Position numbers and translations under genes: made by a program. A stretch of DNA of 30,584 bases from Rhizosphaericola sp047606825 (lineage in GTDB: Bacteria; Bacteroidota; Bacteroidia; Chitinophagales; Chitinophagaceae). This document shows, one piece after another, positions 1 to 7,822 of this stretch. The stretch covers positions 1-30,584 of the forward strand of contig JASGDY010000054.1 in assembly GCA_047606825.1 (NCBI GenBank). The letters run 5' to 3'. The first letter of the stretch is position 1, and each line of letters starts with the position of its first letter. Below the pieces are notes generated by a model. The model was not told the origin of the DNA. It saw only the letters and a list, made by a program, of their open reading frames with translations, and searched no databases.

Positions 1-54
1 CGCACGCGTGTCGCGTGTGCTTTGATATGTTGACGCGCACGCGACACGCGTGCG
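1..54. repeat. Hairpin repeat at the left edge (copy 1 of the window-end repeat)
   Basis: Two 20-nt arms (1-20 and 35-54) are reverse complements except for one G/T wobble, separated by a 14-nt loop. The arms are built from the alternating motif CGCACGCGTGTCGCG. A second copy lies inverted at 30535-30584. No gene is visible in 1-134. The element may extend beyond the left edge. It resembles a REP or MITE-like intergenic repeat, but no mobile-element gene is near. Confidence 0.85.
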
Positions 55-90
55 CCAGCGACAACCGTTATTATATCTTTTAACCTTATG

Positions 91-125
91 CAATATAAAA
101 CATAAAGACGGACAATCGTCCGTCT
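91..125 (-). terminator. Probable intrinsic terminator of rsmG
   Basis: An 8-bp perfect stem (106-113 with 118-125, arm AGACGGAC) with a 4-nt loop lies just past the rsmG stop. On the minus strand it is followed by the T-rich run TTATGTTTTATATTG. The stem resembles a hairpin that recurs in many Bacteroidota intergenic regions, so it may be a repeat serving as a terminator. Confidence 0.6.
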
Positions 126-134
126 CTACAAATA

Positions 135-764
135 TTAAATGGGGACATGCAGGATGTATTTTTCCTGGAAATAAGGCTCAGGAAAAATATGGGAAATCTC
201 TTTTATCTTGGGGCGAAGGCCGCTGTCGTGGATTTCCTGGGCGAGGTCACCGCCCTTGAGGGAAATCAATCCGTTGAGGATGCTGGACTGTCCTGTTTTT
301 TTCAGTAGTCGTTTGGACCAGTACCAAAGGTTGGAGAGCGGAGCGACGGCGCGTGATACGGCGAAGTCAAATTTTCGGTTTTTTATGTCTTCCACACGGG
401 TGTGCAGGGTTTGGACGTTTTGCAGACCGATACCTTCCGCTACGGCATCGACGACTTTCAGTTTTTTTCCGATGCTGTCCACCAACAGAAACTCGACATC
501 AGGGAAAAATATCGCCAATGGAATGCCAGGAAAGCCGCCACCCGAACCAATATCGATTATCTGCGTACCATCTGCAAAATTGACTGTCGCGGCGATTGCC
601 AACGAATGCAGTACATGCTTTTGGTAGAGGCTGTCGATGTCTTTCCGGGAGATGACATTAATCTTGCTGTTCCAGTCCAGGTACAGGTCTGCCAGCGCGT
701 CAAACTGTTCCTTCTGTCTGTCGGTGAAGTCATCGAAGTACTTGTAAATAATCTGCTTGTCCAT
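135..764 (-). CDS. rsmG: 16S rRNA (guanine-527-N7) methyltransferase RsmG (GidB)
   Basis: This enzyme methylates N7 of G527 in 16S rRNA using S-adenosylmethionine and acts in the cytosol. The protein is 209 residues, normal for the family. The SAM-binding glycine-rich loop IDIGSGGGFPGIPLA is clear, followed by the acidic strand FLLVDS and the AVSRAVAPL segment typical of RsmG. The frame opens nine codons earlier at 791, but those residues come from a T-rich intergenic repeat. ATG 764 (MDKQIIYKYF) fits the family N-terminus. It is transcribed in the same direction as atpDC, but a hairpin at 781-810 separates them, so it probably has its own transcript. Confidence 0.95.
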   Translation of the reverse strand: MDKQIIYKYFDDFTDRQKEQFDALADLYLDWNSKINVISRKDIDSLYQKHVLHSLAIAATVNFADGTQIIDIGSGGGFPGIPLAIFFPDVEFLLVDSIGKKLKVVDAVAEGIGLQNVQTLHTRVEDIKNRKFDFAVSRAVAPLSNLWYWSKRLLKKTGQSSILNGLISLKGGDLAQEIHDSGLRPKIKEISHIFPEPYFQEKYILHVPI

Positions 765-780
765 GATAAAGTGAAAAGTG

Positions 781-810
781 AAAAAAGCCAATAGCCATTA
801 GCTATTGGCT
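781..810 (-). terminator. Intrinsic terminator downstream of atpC
   Basis: A perfect 9-bp stem (AGCCAATAG at 786-794 with CTATTGGCT at 802-810) with a 7-nt loop is followed on the minus strand by five T residues (785-781) and more T-rich sequence. It lies between the atpC stop and the rsmG start, so it would end the atpDC transcript. The T-rich part also forms the leader in front of rsmG. Confidence 0.7.
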
Positions 811-951
811 CTTAGCCAAAATATTTATTTTTTAATCCTGCAATGTCCAATGTAAAAAGACACTTTGTATTATCGCGCTTGTCCAGCCGTCGGCACTACG
901 CGTTGGGTGCTGGGCAATTTTTACTTCTGCCTTCTTACCTTCAACTTAACA

Positions 952-1212
952 CTAGCCATTGGAGGAAGTCCCTTCGGCGAGCACCGTCACCTTGTTGTTG
1001 AGGATTTCGGCAAAGCCACCGTCGATAGCGTAATGCTCCTGTGCGCCAGCGGTTTTGGAAGTAAGGATTTTGATGTTTCCCTTGCCCAAGGCACTTACCA
1101 TCGGTGCATGGTTGTCCAGTACTTCAAACAAGCCGTCCTGTCCGGGCATCTGTACGCCATAGACCTCGCCACTGTACACCTTGGTTTCCGGAGTTAATAT
1201 TTCGAGTAACAT
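952..1212 (-). CDS. atpC: ATP synthase F1 epsilon subunit (short form)
   Basis: This is the epsilon subunit of the F1 central stalk, coupling rotor movement to ATP synthesis at the inner membrane. At 86 residues it contains only the N-terminal beta-sandwich domain (LLEILTPETKVYSGEV, then the conserved GLFEVLDNHAPMVSALG). The C-terminal helical hairpin that inhibits ATP hydrolysis in the E. coli protein (about 139 residues) is absent. The short form is, to my knowledge, usual in Bacteroidota. It lies 84 nt downstream of atpD, and the gap is almost entirely a long inverted repeat. The remaining F1Fo genes are not in the window. Confidence 0.93.
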   Translation of the reverse strand: MLLEILTPETKVYSGEVYGVQMPGQDGLFEVLDNHAPMVSALGKGNIKILTSKTAGAQEHYAIDGGFAEILNNKVTVLAEGTSSNG

Positions 1213-1221
1213 ATTTTCCTG

Positions 1222-1289
1222 ATTTGATGATTTGGTAATTTGATAATTTGGTAATGTTTTTGAATTATCAAATTACCAAATCATCAAAT
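1222..1289. repeat. 27-bp perfect inverted repeat between atpD and atpC
   Basis: Arms 1222-1248 and 1263-1289 are exact reverse complements over 27 nt, with a 14-nt loop. The sequence is AT-rich and built from units such as ATTTGATGATTTGG. There is no T-tract of terminator type. It fills the atpD-atpC spacer and in RNA would form a stable hairpin between two genes that need fixed stoichiometry. A related sequence lies at 16165-16195, so it probably belongs to an interspersed family. Confidence 0.9.
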
Positions 1290-1296
1290 TAAAATA

Positions 1297-2802
1297 TTAT
1301 CCCTGCACTTCCGCCAACAGTTTCTTGCCTTTTTCGATGGCATCTTCCAATGTACCGACCAGGTTGAAAGCCGCTTCCGGATAATCGTCCACCTGACCGT
1401 CCATGATGGCGTTGAAACCTCTGATGGTGTCGTCGATACTGACAAATACGCCTTTCAGGCCGGTGAACTGTTCGGCTACGTGGAATGGTTGGGAGAGGAA
1501 ACGCTGAACCTTACGCGCACGGCCTACGGTCAGTTTGTCCTCTTCGCTGAGCTCGTCCATACCGAGGATAGCGATGATGTCCTGCAATTCTTTGTAGCGT
1601 TGGAGTATCATTTTGACCCTGTTGGCACATTCGTAGTGTTTTTCGCCTACGACCGCCGGTGTCAGGATACGGGAAGTGGATTCCAACGGACTAACCGCCG
1701 GATAGATACCCAAGTCGGCAATCTTACGGTCGAGTACCGTCGTCGCGTCCAAGTGTGCAAATGTCGTGGCAGGAGCCGGGTCGGTCAAGTCGTCCGCGGG
1801 TACGTACACCGCCTGTACGGAAGTGATGGAACCATTTTTGGTGGACGTGATACGTTCCTGCATAAGCCCCATTTCCGTGGCCAACGTAGGTTGGTAGCCC
1901 ACAGCGGACGGCATACGTCCCAAGAGCGCGGATACTTCGGAACCTGCTTGCGTGAAACGGAAAATGTTGTCAACGAAGAACAGGATGTCGCGGCCTTTGG
2001 ACTCGCCGTCGCCGTCACGGAAATATTCCGCCAATGTCAGCCCGGTCAAGGCAACACGCGCACGTGCGCCAGGAGGTTCGTTCATCTGACCGTACACGAA
2101 TGTGGCTTTGGATTCCTTCAGTTCGTCCTTCTGGACACCACTGAGGTCCCAACCGCCTTCTTCCATGCTTTCCTTGAATTTTTCACCGTAGCGGACGATG
2201 CCTGCTTCGATCATTTCACGGAGAAGGTCATTACCTTCGCGGGTACGTTCGCCCACGCCGGCAAATACCGAAAGACCGCCATGGCCTTTGGCAATATTGT
2301 TAATCAATTCCTGAATCAATACGGTTTTTCCTACGCCGGCACCACCGAACAGACCGACTTTGCCACCTTTGGAATATGGCTCAATCAAGTCGATGACCTT
2401 GATACCCGTGGTCAACACTTCGGTAGAAGTGCTGAGGTCTTCAAATTTTGGAGGCAGGTTGTGGATGGAACGACCTTTGGCCTTGCTCACCGCAGCCATG
2501 CCGTCAACCGGATCTCCCGTTACGTTGAACAGGCGGCCCAACACTTCATCGCCTGTCGGCACCATGATGGTCGCGCCGGTGTTGACGACATCCATGCCGC
2601 GCACCAGTCCTTCGGTAGCGTCCATCGCAATCGTACGCACACTGTCCTCACCGAGGTGCTGTTCGACTTCCAAAACGATTTTTTCACCGTTAGGTCTGGT
2701 AACTTCCAGTGCAGAATAGATTTCCGGTAAAGAGTCCGAGTCGGGGAAGTGTACGTCCACGACCGCTCCAATGATTTGTAGGATTTTACCTGAATTAGCC
2801 AT
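1297..2802 (-). CDS. atpD: ATP synthase F1 beta subunit
   Basis: This is the catalytic beta subunit of F1 ATP synthase. At 501 residues it has the normal length. The Walker A loop GGAGVGKT is at residues 153-160, GERTREG at 184-190, and the ALTGLTLAEYFRD and DNIFRFTQAGSEVSALLGR segments that form the nucleotide site are intact. It starts at ATG 2802 and leads an atpD-atpC unit. The 360-nt upstream region carries a TAnnTTTG box at 2888-2895. AtpA and the Fo genes are not adjacent, a split arrangement found in several Bacteroidota. Confidence 0.98.
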   Translation of the reverse strand: MANSGKILQIIGAVVDVHFPDSDSLPEIYSALEVTRPNGEKIVLEVEQHLGEDSVRTIAMDATEGLVRGMDVVNTGATIMVPTGDEVLGRLFNVTGDPVDGMAAVSKAKGRSIHNLPPKFEDLSTSTEVLTTGIKVIDLIEPYSKGGKVGLFGGAGVGKTVLIQELINNIAKGHGGLSVFAGVGERTREGNDLLREMIEAGIVRYGEKFKESMEEGGWDLSGVQKDELKESKATFVYGQMNEPPGARARVALTGLTLAEYFRDGDGESKGRDILFFVDNIFRFTQAGSEVSALLGRMPSAVGYQPTLATEMGLMQERITSTKNGSITSVQAVYVPADDLTDPAPATTFAHLDATTVLDRKIADLGIYPAVSPLESTSRILTPAVVGEKHYECANRVKMILQRYKELQDIIAILGMDELSEEDKLTVGRARKVQRFLSQPFHVAEQFTGLKGVFVSIDDTIRGFNAIMDGQVDDYPEAAFNLVGTLEDAIEKGKKLLAEVQG

Positions 2803-2887
2803 AAATTGACAATTATTATTGAGTCTTTTTCTAAAAGAATGAAATGAAGCAATCTACCTGAAAAATGCAAATTACCCAATTTGCGCG

Positions 2888-2895
2888 CAAAGGTA
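2888..2895 (-). promoter_or_regulatory. Bacteroidota -7 promoter box (TACCTTTG) for atpD
   Basis: Reading the minus strand, TACCTTTG matches the Bacteroidota primary sigma factor -7 consensus TAnnTTTG exactly. It lies 85 nt upstream of the atpD ATG. No convincing TTG -33 element is seen at the usual spacing. Confidence 0.55.
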
Positions 2896-3037
2896 AGGGA
2901 ATGATGTTTTTTTCCCTAAAAAGTTTAAATCTTCCTAGAAAAATTTGTTGTGGGAAAGGAAAAGAAGTACCGATAGTAATGCGTACATGGGTTGGATACG
3001 GTCTATATGTTCGGTTCGGAAGGCGTTTTTTACACAA

Positions 3038-3070
3038 AAACCTATAAGGTTTTGAAAACCTTATAGGTTT
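3038..3070 (-). terminator. Terminator hairpin downstream of the outer-membrane protein gene
   Basis: Fifteen-nt arms (AAACCTATAAGGTTT at 3038-3052 and its complement at 3056-3070) form a perfect stem with a minimal loop. On the minus strand the stem runs into TTTTTGTG. The CCTATAAGG/CCTTATAGG hairpin is, to my knowledge, frequent in Bacteroidota intergenic regions. It separates the barrel-protein gene from atpD. Confidence 0.65.
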
Positions 3071-3162
3071 AATCATGATGTAACGTTACGACGTAGAGGA
3101 CCGACACATATATCTGGTTCGGCTTTTGATTCGCATTGTACATATATGGCACTATGCTACAC

Positions 3163-4029
3163 CTACGGATTCACCACCGGTTTTGAACCTTTTGCAGGGA
3201 TGGTCGCGCCAATGCTCAATATGATCTGGTAGGCACCGAAAGTCTGTTTGGCACTGCCTTCCGCTATGTGCAGATGGGAATAGGCGAGACCGTTGACCTT
3301 ATTGGCAAATTCCAAATAGACATGACGCCAGAAAGTCGCCCTTAGCGCTGCTTCCGCATCCGCACCAAAACCACCGAACTGGAAGTCCGCATTGTTTTGT
3401 AGGCCGTTGATTTTGGCATCTACGTGAGGAACCATTACGCCCACGCCACCCTTGAGCAAGAGAGAGGCGTCAAACCAAGGTTTATGGAAATTGGTCAGAT
3501 GTTTCCTGTGGACGAGATTGGCCATCAGGAAGTTGGCACCGTTGTTCAGTTGGTATTCAAGGTAGCGCTGGCCATTGGCATCGGGCCGGTTGCTGATAAA
3601 TTCATCGACCTGCTGCCCATTGACGGTTCCTTTGATATGGAGGAGCTGGTTGGTCGATACGACATACTTGGTGTGGTCAAAACTGATCTCGATGGCCCAG
3701 TTGTCCTTGATGAAATAACCAAGCCGATAGTTATATTGTGGAATGGTCAGCCCTTTGGAAAAAAGACCATGGTCCCAACCGGGTTTGTCGTGAGCCCTTA
3801 CACCTACGACGGTATAGTCATTGCCTAAGGAAGGTTGTTTGATGTGGAGGTTGCTACTTGTGTACCACTCCTTGTTGTAACCCCAGGAGAAATACCATTC
3901 GCCTTTTTTGCCGAGACCGGAGAGATCCCTGTTGAGTTTTTCTGAGACTTGCCTGTCTAGATCCTGGGCATGTGCAGCGAAATGGGAAAACGTCGCCAGT
4001 GCTGCCAATACGAAAATGTTCTTTTTCAC
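3163..4029 (-). CDS. Predicted outer-membrane beta-barrel protein, function unknown
   Basis: This is a 288-residue exported protein that I do not recognise by name. It begins with a classic signal peptide (MKKNIFVLAALA, cleavage probably after AHA before QDLD). The mature part alternates hydrophobic and polar residues and is rich in aromatic and glycine residues (GEWYFSWGYNKEWYTSS, YNYRLGYFIKDNWAIEISFDH, HVYLEFANKVNG, YQIILSIGATI), as in small outer-membrane barrels. The start codon is GTG at 4029, chosen because the signal peptide begins there. It lies 127 nt downstream of the AraC-type regulator on the same strand, so the regulator may control it (inference). Confidence 0.75.
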   Translation of the reverse strand: MKKNIFVLAALATFSHFAAHAQDLDRQVSEKLNRDLSGLGKKGEWYFSWGYNKEWYTSSNLHIKQPSLGNDYTVVGVRAHDKPGWDHGLFSKGLTIPQYNYRLGYFIKDNWAIEISFDHTKYVVSTNQLLHIKGTVNGQQVDEFISNRPDANGQRYLEYQLNNGANFLMANLVHRKHLTNFHKPWFDASLLLKGGVGVMVPHVDAKINGLQNNADFQFGGFGADAEAALRATFWRHVYLEFANKVNGLAYSHLHIAEGSAKQTFGAYQIILSIGATIPAKGSKPVVNP

Positions 4030-4156
4030 TTTTATGTTTGTTTTACAATAATACTTTTTTAGCCGTTAACTATTAGCTGTCGGCGGTTAGCCAACGGCGA
4101 CCAATATAGTTGTTAGAAGTTGACTTAAAGCAAAAAGTTAATAGCAAACGGCTGAT

Positions 4157-5077
4157 TTAAGCTTTGAACAGTAGCTCACAAGGCCTCAAGCCCGTGAACT
4201 TCTTGAAAGCAGTAGAGAAATGTGAGATGGAAGAATAGCCCAGAAGTTCAGAAACCTCCGTGACGTTGAGCCCTTTTTCGTAGAGAAGATATTGGGCGTG
4301 TGCCATCCTTTCTTTTTGGTAGAATTCAAATATGGTGGTGCCGAAGAGGTTTTTGAACCCTTTTTTGAGGTAGCATTCGTTCATGGCAACTTTTCGGCTT
4401 AGTTCTTTGATTGTCATGGGTGAACTGATGTTTTCCATCAGTATCTGTTTGGCATCAAAGAGACGGTTGACGAAATCGGCTTCGATGGACAAGGGACAGA
4501 CCATCGTGTCGTCCTGGTCATCCTGCAATGCCTCCATACTGTACAGTAGCAATTCATTGACCTTGGAATGGAGGAGTAGGTTGTCGAGGGAGTCGCCGTG
4601 TCCCTCGAAGTCCAGAAGAAAGTTGAGCAGGCTGCGTTTCTTGTCCTCAACAGGGATGTTTCTGGTAAAAGAGTTAGGGTATTTGAATGCGAGTACTTTT
4701 TCCCTCTTGGACATACTGTCGGAGGTGCCGGGGACCATTTTTTTCAGGAAAAATGGATTGAACTGAAACTCAAACACATCCACTGTCGAGCATTCCTCCC
4801 TGACAGTGCATTTGGTACAATCCTTTGGACAGTAACAGTTGCCATGCAGACAGAATTTTAAGCTTAACGATTTGTTCTGCCGGAGCGGGATGCTGCTGTT
4901 GTAGTAATTGATAATACCGTGGTCGTTGCTATGGTTGTCAGTGACAGCCCTGGCGTCATATCTGTATATGGAGAGGTCAACCGTGTCGGGCATCTGCCGC
5001 TCTTCTTTGTAGAGCAGCCCCATACCGCTGACACGATGGTCTCCATACCTAATGTCCAATAATTGTTCTGTCTGCAT
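4157..5077 (-). CDS. AraC-family transcriptional regulator with a cysteine cluster
   Basis: This is a 306-residue regulator. The C-terminal third (about residues 205-306) is a double helix-turn-helix AraC/XylS DNA-binding domain: PMTIKELSRKVAMNECYLKK is followed by NVTEVSELLGYSSISHFSTAF and KKFTGLRP. The N-terminal effector region resembles PchR-like regulators (KSLSLKFCLHGN) but carries six cysteines within 21 residues: C76, C81, C83, C87, C90 and C96. The frame is open to 5260, but ATG 5077 is preferred because a TATCTTTG box lies at 5087-5094 and the extra residues lie within the end of lpxC-fabZ. The effector is unknown. A metal or redox signal is an inference from the cysteines. Confidence 0.88.
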   Translation of the reverse strand: MQTEQLLDIRYGDHRVSGMGLLYKEERQMPDTVDLSIYRYDARAVTDNHSNDHGIINYYNSSIPLRQNKSLSLKFCLHGNCYCPKDCTKCTVREECSTVDVFEFQFNPFFLKKMVPGTSDSMSKREKVLAFKYPNSFTRNIPVEDKKRSLLNFLLDFEGHGDSLDNLLLHSKVNELLLYSMEALQDDQDDTMVCPLSIEADFVNRLFDAKQILMENISSPMTIKELSRKVAMNECYLKKGFKNLFGTTIFEFYQKERMAHAQYLLYEKGLNVTEVSELLGYSSISHFSTAFKKFTGLRPCELLFKA

Positions 5078-5086
5078 ACCGGGTTG

Positions 5087-5094
5087 CAAAGATA
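5087..5094 (-). promoter_or_regulatory. Bacteroidota -7 promoter box (TATCTTTG) for the AraC regulator
   Basis: This is an exact TAnnTTTG match on the minus strand, ending only 9 nt before the proposed ATG at 5077. Transcription would begin within a few nucleotides of the start codon, giving a leaderless or nearly leaderless mRNA. The box lies in the 70-nt gap after lpxC-fabZ, so the regulator can be transcribed independently. Confidence 0.6.
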
Positions 5095-5147
5095 GTCGGA
5101 AATGCGAAGAAAAAATTAATGTTTGAACACTATTTCCGTTTATGACA

Positions 5148-6566
5148 TTAATCTTGCTTTCTTTTGACAATCTGGGCGACGAGATCGGCCTCCGTTGCCA
5201 GCTTTCCGTTGACATAGACTGTCCCGTGCATCTCGCAGATGCCTCGTCTGATGGGTGCACTCAGTTGCATCTTGAGCAATAGGGTGTCGCCGGGACGGAT
5301 CATGTGTTTGAATTTGCAGTTGTCTATTTTCAGGAAATAGGTGTCATATTGTGCGCCGTCATTCATGGCGTTGATGCAGAGTACGCCGCCGGTCTGAGCC
5401 AATGCCTCTACCTGCAAGACGCCGGGCATGATGGGGTTGTTGGGGAAATGTCCTTGGAAAAAAGGTTCATTGAACGTGACGTTTTTCAGTCCGACGATGT
5501 GCGTATCGGACATTTCGATGATTTTGTCCACCAGCAGGAACGGATAGCGGTGCGGCAGTGTTTTTTGTATTTCCGCGTAGTTATAGACCGGGGGAACGGT
5601 ATGGTCGTACACGGGAATGTCTTGGTTTTGTTTGTTTTTTTTGATGTAATGTTTGACGGCTTTTGCAAAAGCGACATTGTTTTTGTGTCCGGGCTTATGC
5701 GCGATGATTTTCGCTTTGATGGGAACTCCGATGAGTGCGAGGTCTCCAATAACGTCGAGAAGTTTGTGCCTTGCGGGTTCGTTTGGATATTTGAGGGAGC
5801 TGTTGTTGAGGTAGCCTTGTTGTGGAATCTGGATGTCTTCTCGGTTTTTGAACAGCACCCGTAGATGGCCTTCCGTTTCAGGCGATACGGCTTTATCCAC
5901 TATGACGATGGCGTTGTCAAGATCCCCTCCTTTGATTAAGTTGTTGCGCAGCAGAGGTTCGATTTCGTGCAGAAAAGTAAAAGTGCGGCATGCTGCTATT
6001 TCCTTGCGGAAGTCAGCGATGTTGTCCAGGTTGGCATACTGGCAACCTAAAACGGGACTATTGAAATCTATCAGGGAAGTAACGGAGAAATGGTCGCAGG
6101 GTACAGCCGTGATGGAAGTGCCGGTCGCCGGGTCCTTGTAGGTAATCGGTTCCGTGATTTCGTACCATATTTTATCGCTCTCTTGTTCGACGATTCCTGC
6201 TTTTTCAATGGCATCCACAAAAGGTTTTGAACTTCCGTCCAATATGGGAACTTCCGGACCGTCCAGACTGATGACGACATTGTCAATACCCGAACCGACC
6301 AAGGCTGCCAACAAATGTTCAATCGTGCTGACTTTGGCTTCTCCTTGTTGGACCGTGGTGTTGTGGCTCGTGTCGGCGACCTTGTCGCAGTCTGCTTTTA
6401 CGGTCGGTTGTCCATCAAGGTCGATTCTTTTGAACAGGATGCCTTCGTTGGGAGCGGCAGGAGCTATCGTTAATTTGATGCTAGCTCCAGTGTGCAGGCC
6501 GACACCTTCCAATGAAAAGTCTGATGCGATTGTGTGTTGCTTGTCTGGATTAAAGTTCAATTCCAT
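5148..6566 (-). CDS. lpxC-fabZ: Bifunctional UDP-3-O-acyl-N-acetylglucosamine deacetylase / 3-hydroxyacyl-ACP dehydratase
   Basis: This fused enzyme carries out the committed deacetylation of lipid A synthesis and the dehydration of 3-hydroxyacyl-ACP in fatty acid synthesis. It has 472 residues. LpxC occupies about 1-310, with zinc ligands at H84 (STIEHLLAAL) and in the HxxxD motif H267/D271 (ARHKLLD), and a histidine-containing HKPGH segment at 290-294. FabZ occupies about 325-472, with LPHRYPFLLVDKI and the active site GHFPNNPIMPGVLQVEALAQ (H373, E387). The fusion is characteristic of Bacteroidota and Chlorobi. Start ATG 6566 follows a TACTTTTG box. lpxD lies just upstream. The usual downstream lpxA is not here. 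Confidence 0.97.
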   Translation of the reverse strand: MELNFNPDKQHTIASDFSLEGVGLHTGASIKLTIAPAAPNEGILFKRIDLDGQPTVKADCDKVADTSHNTTVQQGEAKVSTIEHLLAALVGSGIDNVVISLDGPEVPILDGSSKPFVDAIEKAGIVEQESDKIWYEITEPITYKDPATGTSITAVPCDHFSVTSLIDFNSPVLGCQYANLDNIADFRKEIAACRTFTFLHEIEPLLRNNLIKGGDLDNAIVIVDKAVSPETEGHLRVLFKNREDIQIPQQGYLNNSSLKYPNEPARHKLLDVIGDLALIGVPIKAKIIAHKPGHKNNVAFAKAVKHYIKKNKQNQDIPVYDHTVPPVYNYAEIQKTLPHRYPFLLVDKIIEMSDTHIVGLKNVTFNEPFFQGHFPNNPIMPGVLQVEALAQTGGVLCINAMNDGAQYDTYFLKIDNCKFKHMIRPGDTLLLKMQLSAPIRRGICEMHGTVYVNGKLATEADLVAQIVKRKQD

Positions 6567-6589
6567 AGTATTAAGTTAAAGTATAAAGG

Positions 6590-6597
6590 CAAAAGTA
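6590..6597 (-). promoter_or_regulatory. Bacteroidota -7 promoter box (TACTTTTG) for lpxC-fabZ
   Basis: This exact TAnnTTTG match on the minus strand lies 23 nt before ATG 6566 and is embedded in the recurring T-rich leader motif (TTTTTTACTTTTGCCTTT). It suggests that lpxC-fabZ can be transcribed apart from lpxD. Confidence 0.5.
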
Positions 6598-6682
6598 AAA
6601 AATGACCAAATATCTATTGCCTATTGCTCAACGCTTGTATCAATTTAAATCGAAACTATTTCTCGTTAACATGAAAACAAAT

Positions 6683-7732
6683 TCATTTCAAGAGTCCTTC
6701 TTTCAGTTTGGCAAGTTCAGTTTCGAGAGCTTTCAGTCTTTTTTCCATTTCGGGAAGATATCTTGCGACCACCTGCGCCTTGACCATGGGAATGTAATCG
6801 TAGGCAGGCGATCCTGTCACGGATGTTCCGGGTTTGGTAATGCTCTTGTTGACCCCACTCTGGGCATTTACTTTGGTGAAGTCGGCAATATGCAGGTGTC
6901 CGGCAGTTCCGGATTGACCGCCCATAATGACGTTTTTGCCAAGCTTGGTACTACCGCTGATTCCCGAAAGTGCCGCCAGGACCGAGTTTTCGCCTATCTC
7001 GACATTGTGCGCAAGCTGCACGAGGTTGTCTATTTTGACACCGTCGTGTAGGACGGTCGCACCCATCGTAGAACGATCTATGGCAGTGTTGGCGCCGATT
7101 TCTACGTTATTGCCAATGACGACGATACCTATCTGCGGTATTTTGGCGTAAGTGCCGTCTGGGTTCGGTGCAAAGCCAAACCCATCCGAACCTATGACTG
7201 CTCCGGCATGGATGATAGCGTTGTCCCCGACGATACAGTCGTGGTACACGCTGACATTGGCGTTGAGGATGCCGTCTTTCCCTATTCTGGCATTTTCCCC
7301 GATGAATACACCGGGGTATATGATTGTGTTGTCGCCAATCTCTGCACCTGCGCTGATATAGGCAAAACGCGCGATATAGACATTGTTGCCGACCTTGGCA
7401 TCAGGATGGACAAATGCGCCCTCCTCGATACCTTTCAGATGCGAAACCCTTAACTTGGCATAAGCGTCGAGGAGTATGGCAAAAGCACCATAAGCGTCCT
7501 TGACGCGGAGCAACGTTGCTTTTACGGGATGTTTTAAAACCAGAGAATCATTTACAATTACCAAAGAAGCGTTGGTCGTATAAAGGAACTCTTCATATTT
7601 AGGGTTGGAAAGGAAACCTAGCTCTCCCTCCTTAGCATTTTCGATTTTTCCGAAACCATTGACGGTGACCTGCGGGTCGCCTTCCACTTTGGCTTGGATC
7701 ATCTGGGCTATTTGTGTCGCGGTAAATTGCAT
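6683..7732 (-). CDS. lpxD: UDP-3-O-(3-hydroxyacyl)glucosamine N-acyltransferase
   Basis: LpxD adds the N-linked 3-hydroxyacyl chain to UDP-3-O-acylglucosamine, the step after LpxC, in the cytosol. The 349-residue protein has the uridine-binding N-terminal domain (GELGFLSNPKYEEFLY). It then has a long left-handed beta-helix of hexapeptide repeats (IGDNTIIYPGVFIGENARIG and onward) with the catalytic segment DCIVGDNAIIHAGAVIGSDGFGF, and a C-terminal helix (MEKRLKALETELAKLKEG). I chose ATG 7732 (MQFTATQIAQMIQ) because family members begin there. The frame is open to ATG 7771, and a TATATTTG box at 7785-7792 leaves both starts possible. Confidence 0.95.
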   Translation of the reverse strand: MQFTATQIAQMIQAKVEGDPQVTVNGFGKIENAKEGELGFLSNPKYEEFLYTTNASLVIVNDSLVLKHPVKATLLRVKDAYGAFAILLDAYAKLRVSHLKGIEEGAFVHPDAKVGNNVYIARFAYISAGAEIGDNTIIYPGVFIGENARIGKDGILNANVSVYHDCIVGDNAIIHAGAVIGSDGFGFAPNPDGTYAKIPQIGIVVIGNNVEIGANTAIDRSTMGATVLHDGVKIDNLVQLAHNVEIGENSVLAALSGISGSTKLGKNVIMGGQSGTAGHLHIADFTKVNAQSGVNKSITKPGTSVTGSPAYDYIPMVKAQVVARYLPEMEKRLKALETELAKLKEGLLK

Positions 7733-7784
7733 ACAGTGGTTATTTGTAACGGAAAACAACGTTGTTTCCATTTCTGTCGGACGG

Positions 7785-7792
7785 CAAATATA
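7785..7792 (-). promoter_or_regulatory. Bacteroidota -7 promoter box (TATATTTG) for lpxD
   Basis: This is an exact TAnnTTTG match on the minus strand. It lies 13 nt before the alternative ATG 7771 and 52 nt before the preferred ATG 7732. If transcription starts about 7 nt downstream, a start at 7771 would be almost leaderless. Confidence 0.5.
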
Positions 7793-7822
7793 GGGTTTCT
7801 GGGGGAGTGGCTGAAATTTAGG

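Larger units (their letters stand above)
2803..3162. other. Gene-free 360-nt region between atpD and the outer-membrane protein gene
   Basis: This stretch contains the presumed atpD promoter (box at 2888-2895) with an untranslated leader of about 80 nt, and the terminator hairpin of the upstream gene (3038-3070). The open frames at 2831-3076 (minus) and 2865-3047 (plus) overlap these signals and resemble nothing. I see no further gene. Confidence 0.6.

Noticed and set aside
765..791. A longer start for rsmG at 791
   Set aside because: The nine added residues are encoded by the T-rich intergenic repeat and the terminator hairpin of atpC.
1480..2730. A 416-residue open frame on the plus strand inside atpD
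   Set aside because: It is fully antisense to a perfectly conserved atpD and its translation resembles no family. It is a by-product of codon usage in the real gene.
5078..5260. A longer start for the AraC regulator at 5260
   Set aside because: The extra 61 residues overlap the lpxC-fabZ end and show no conserved character. A promoter box lies at 5087-5094, directly before ATG 5077.
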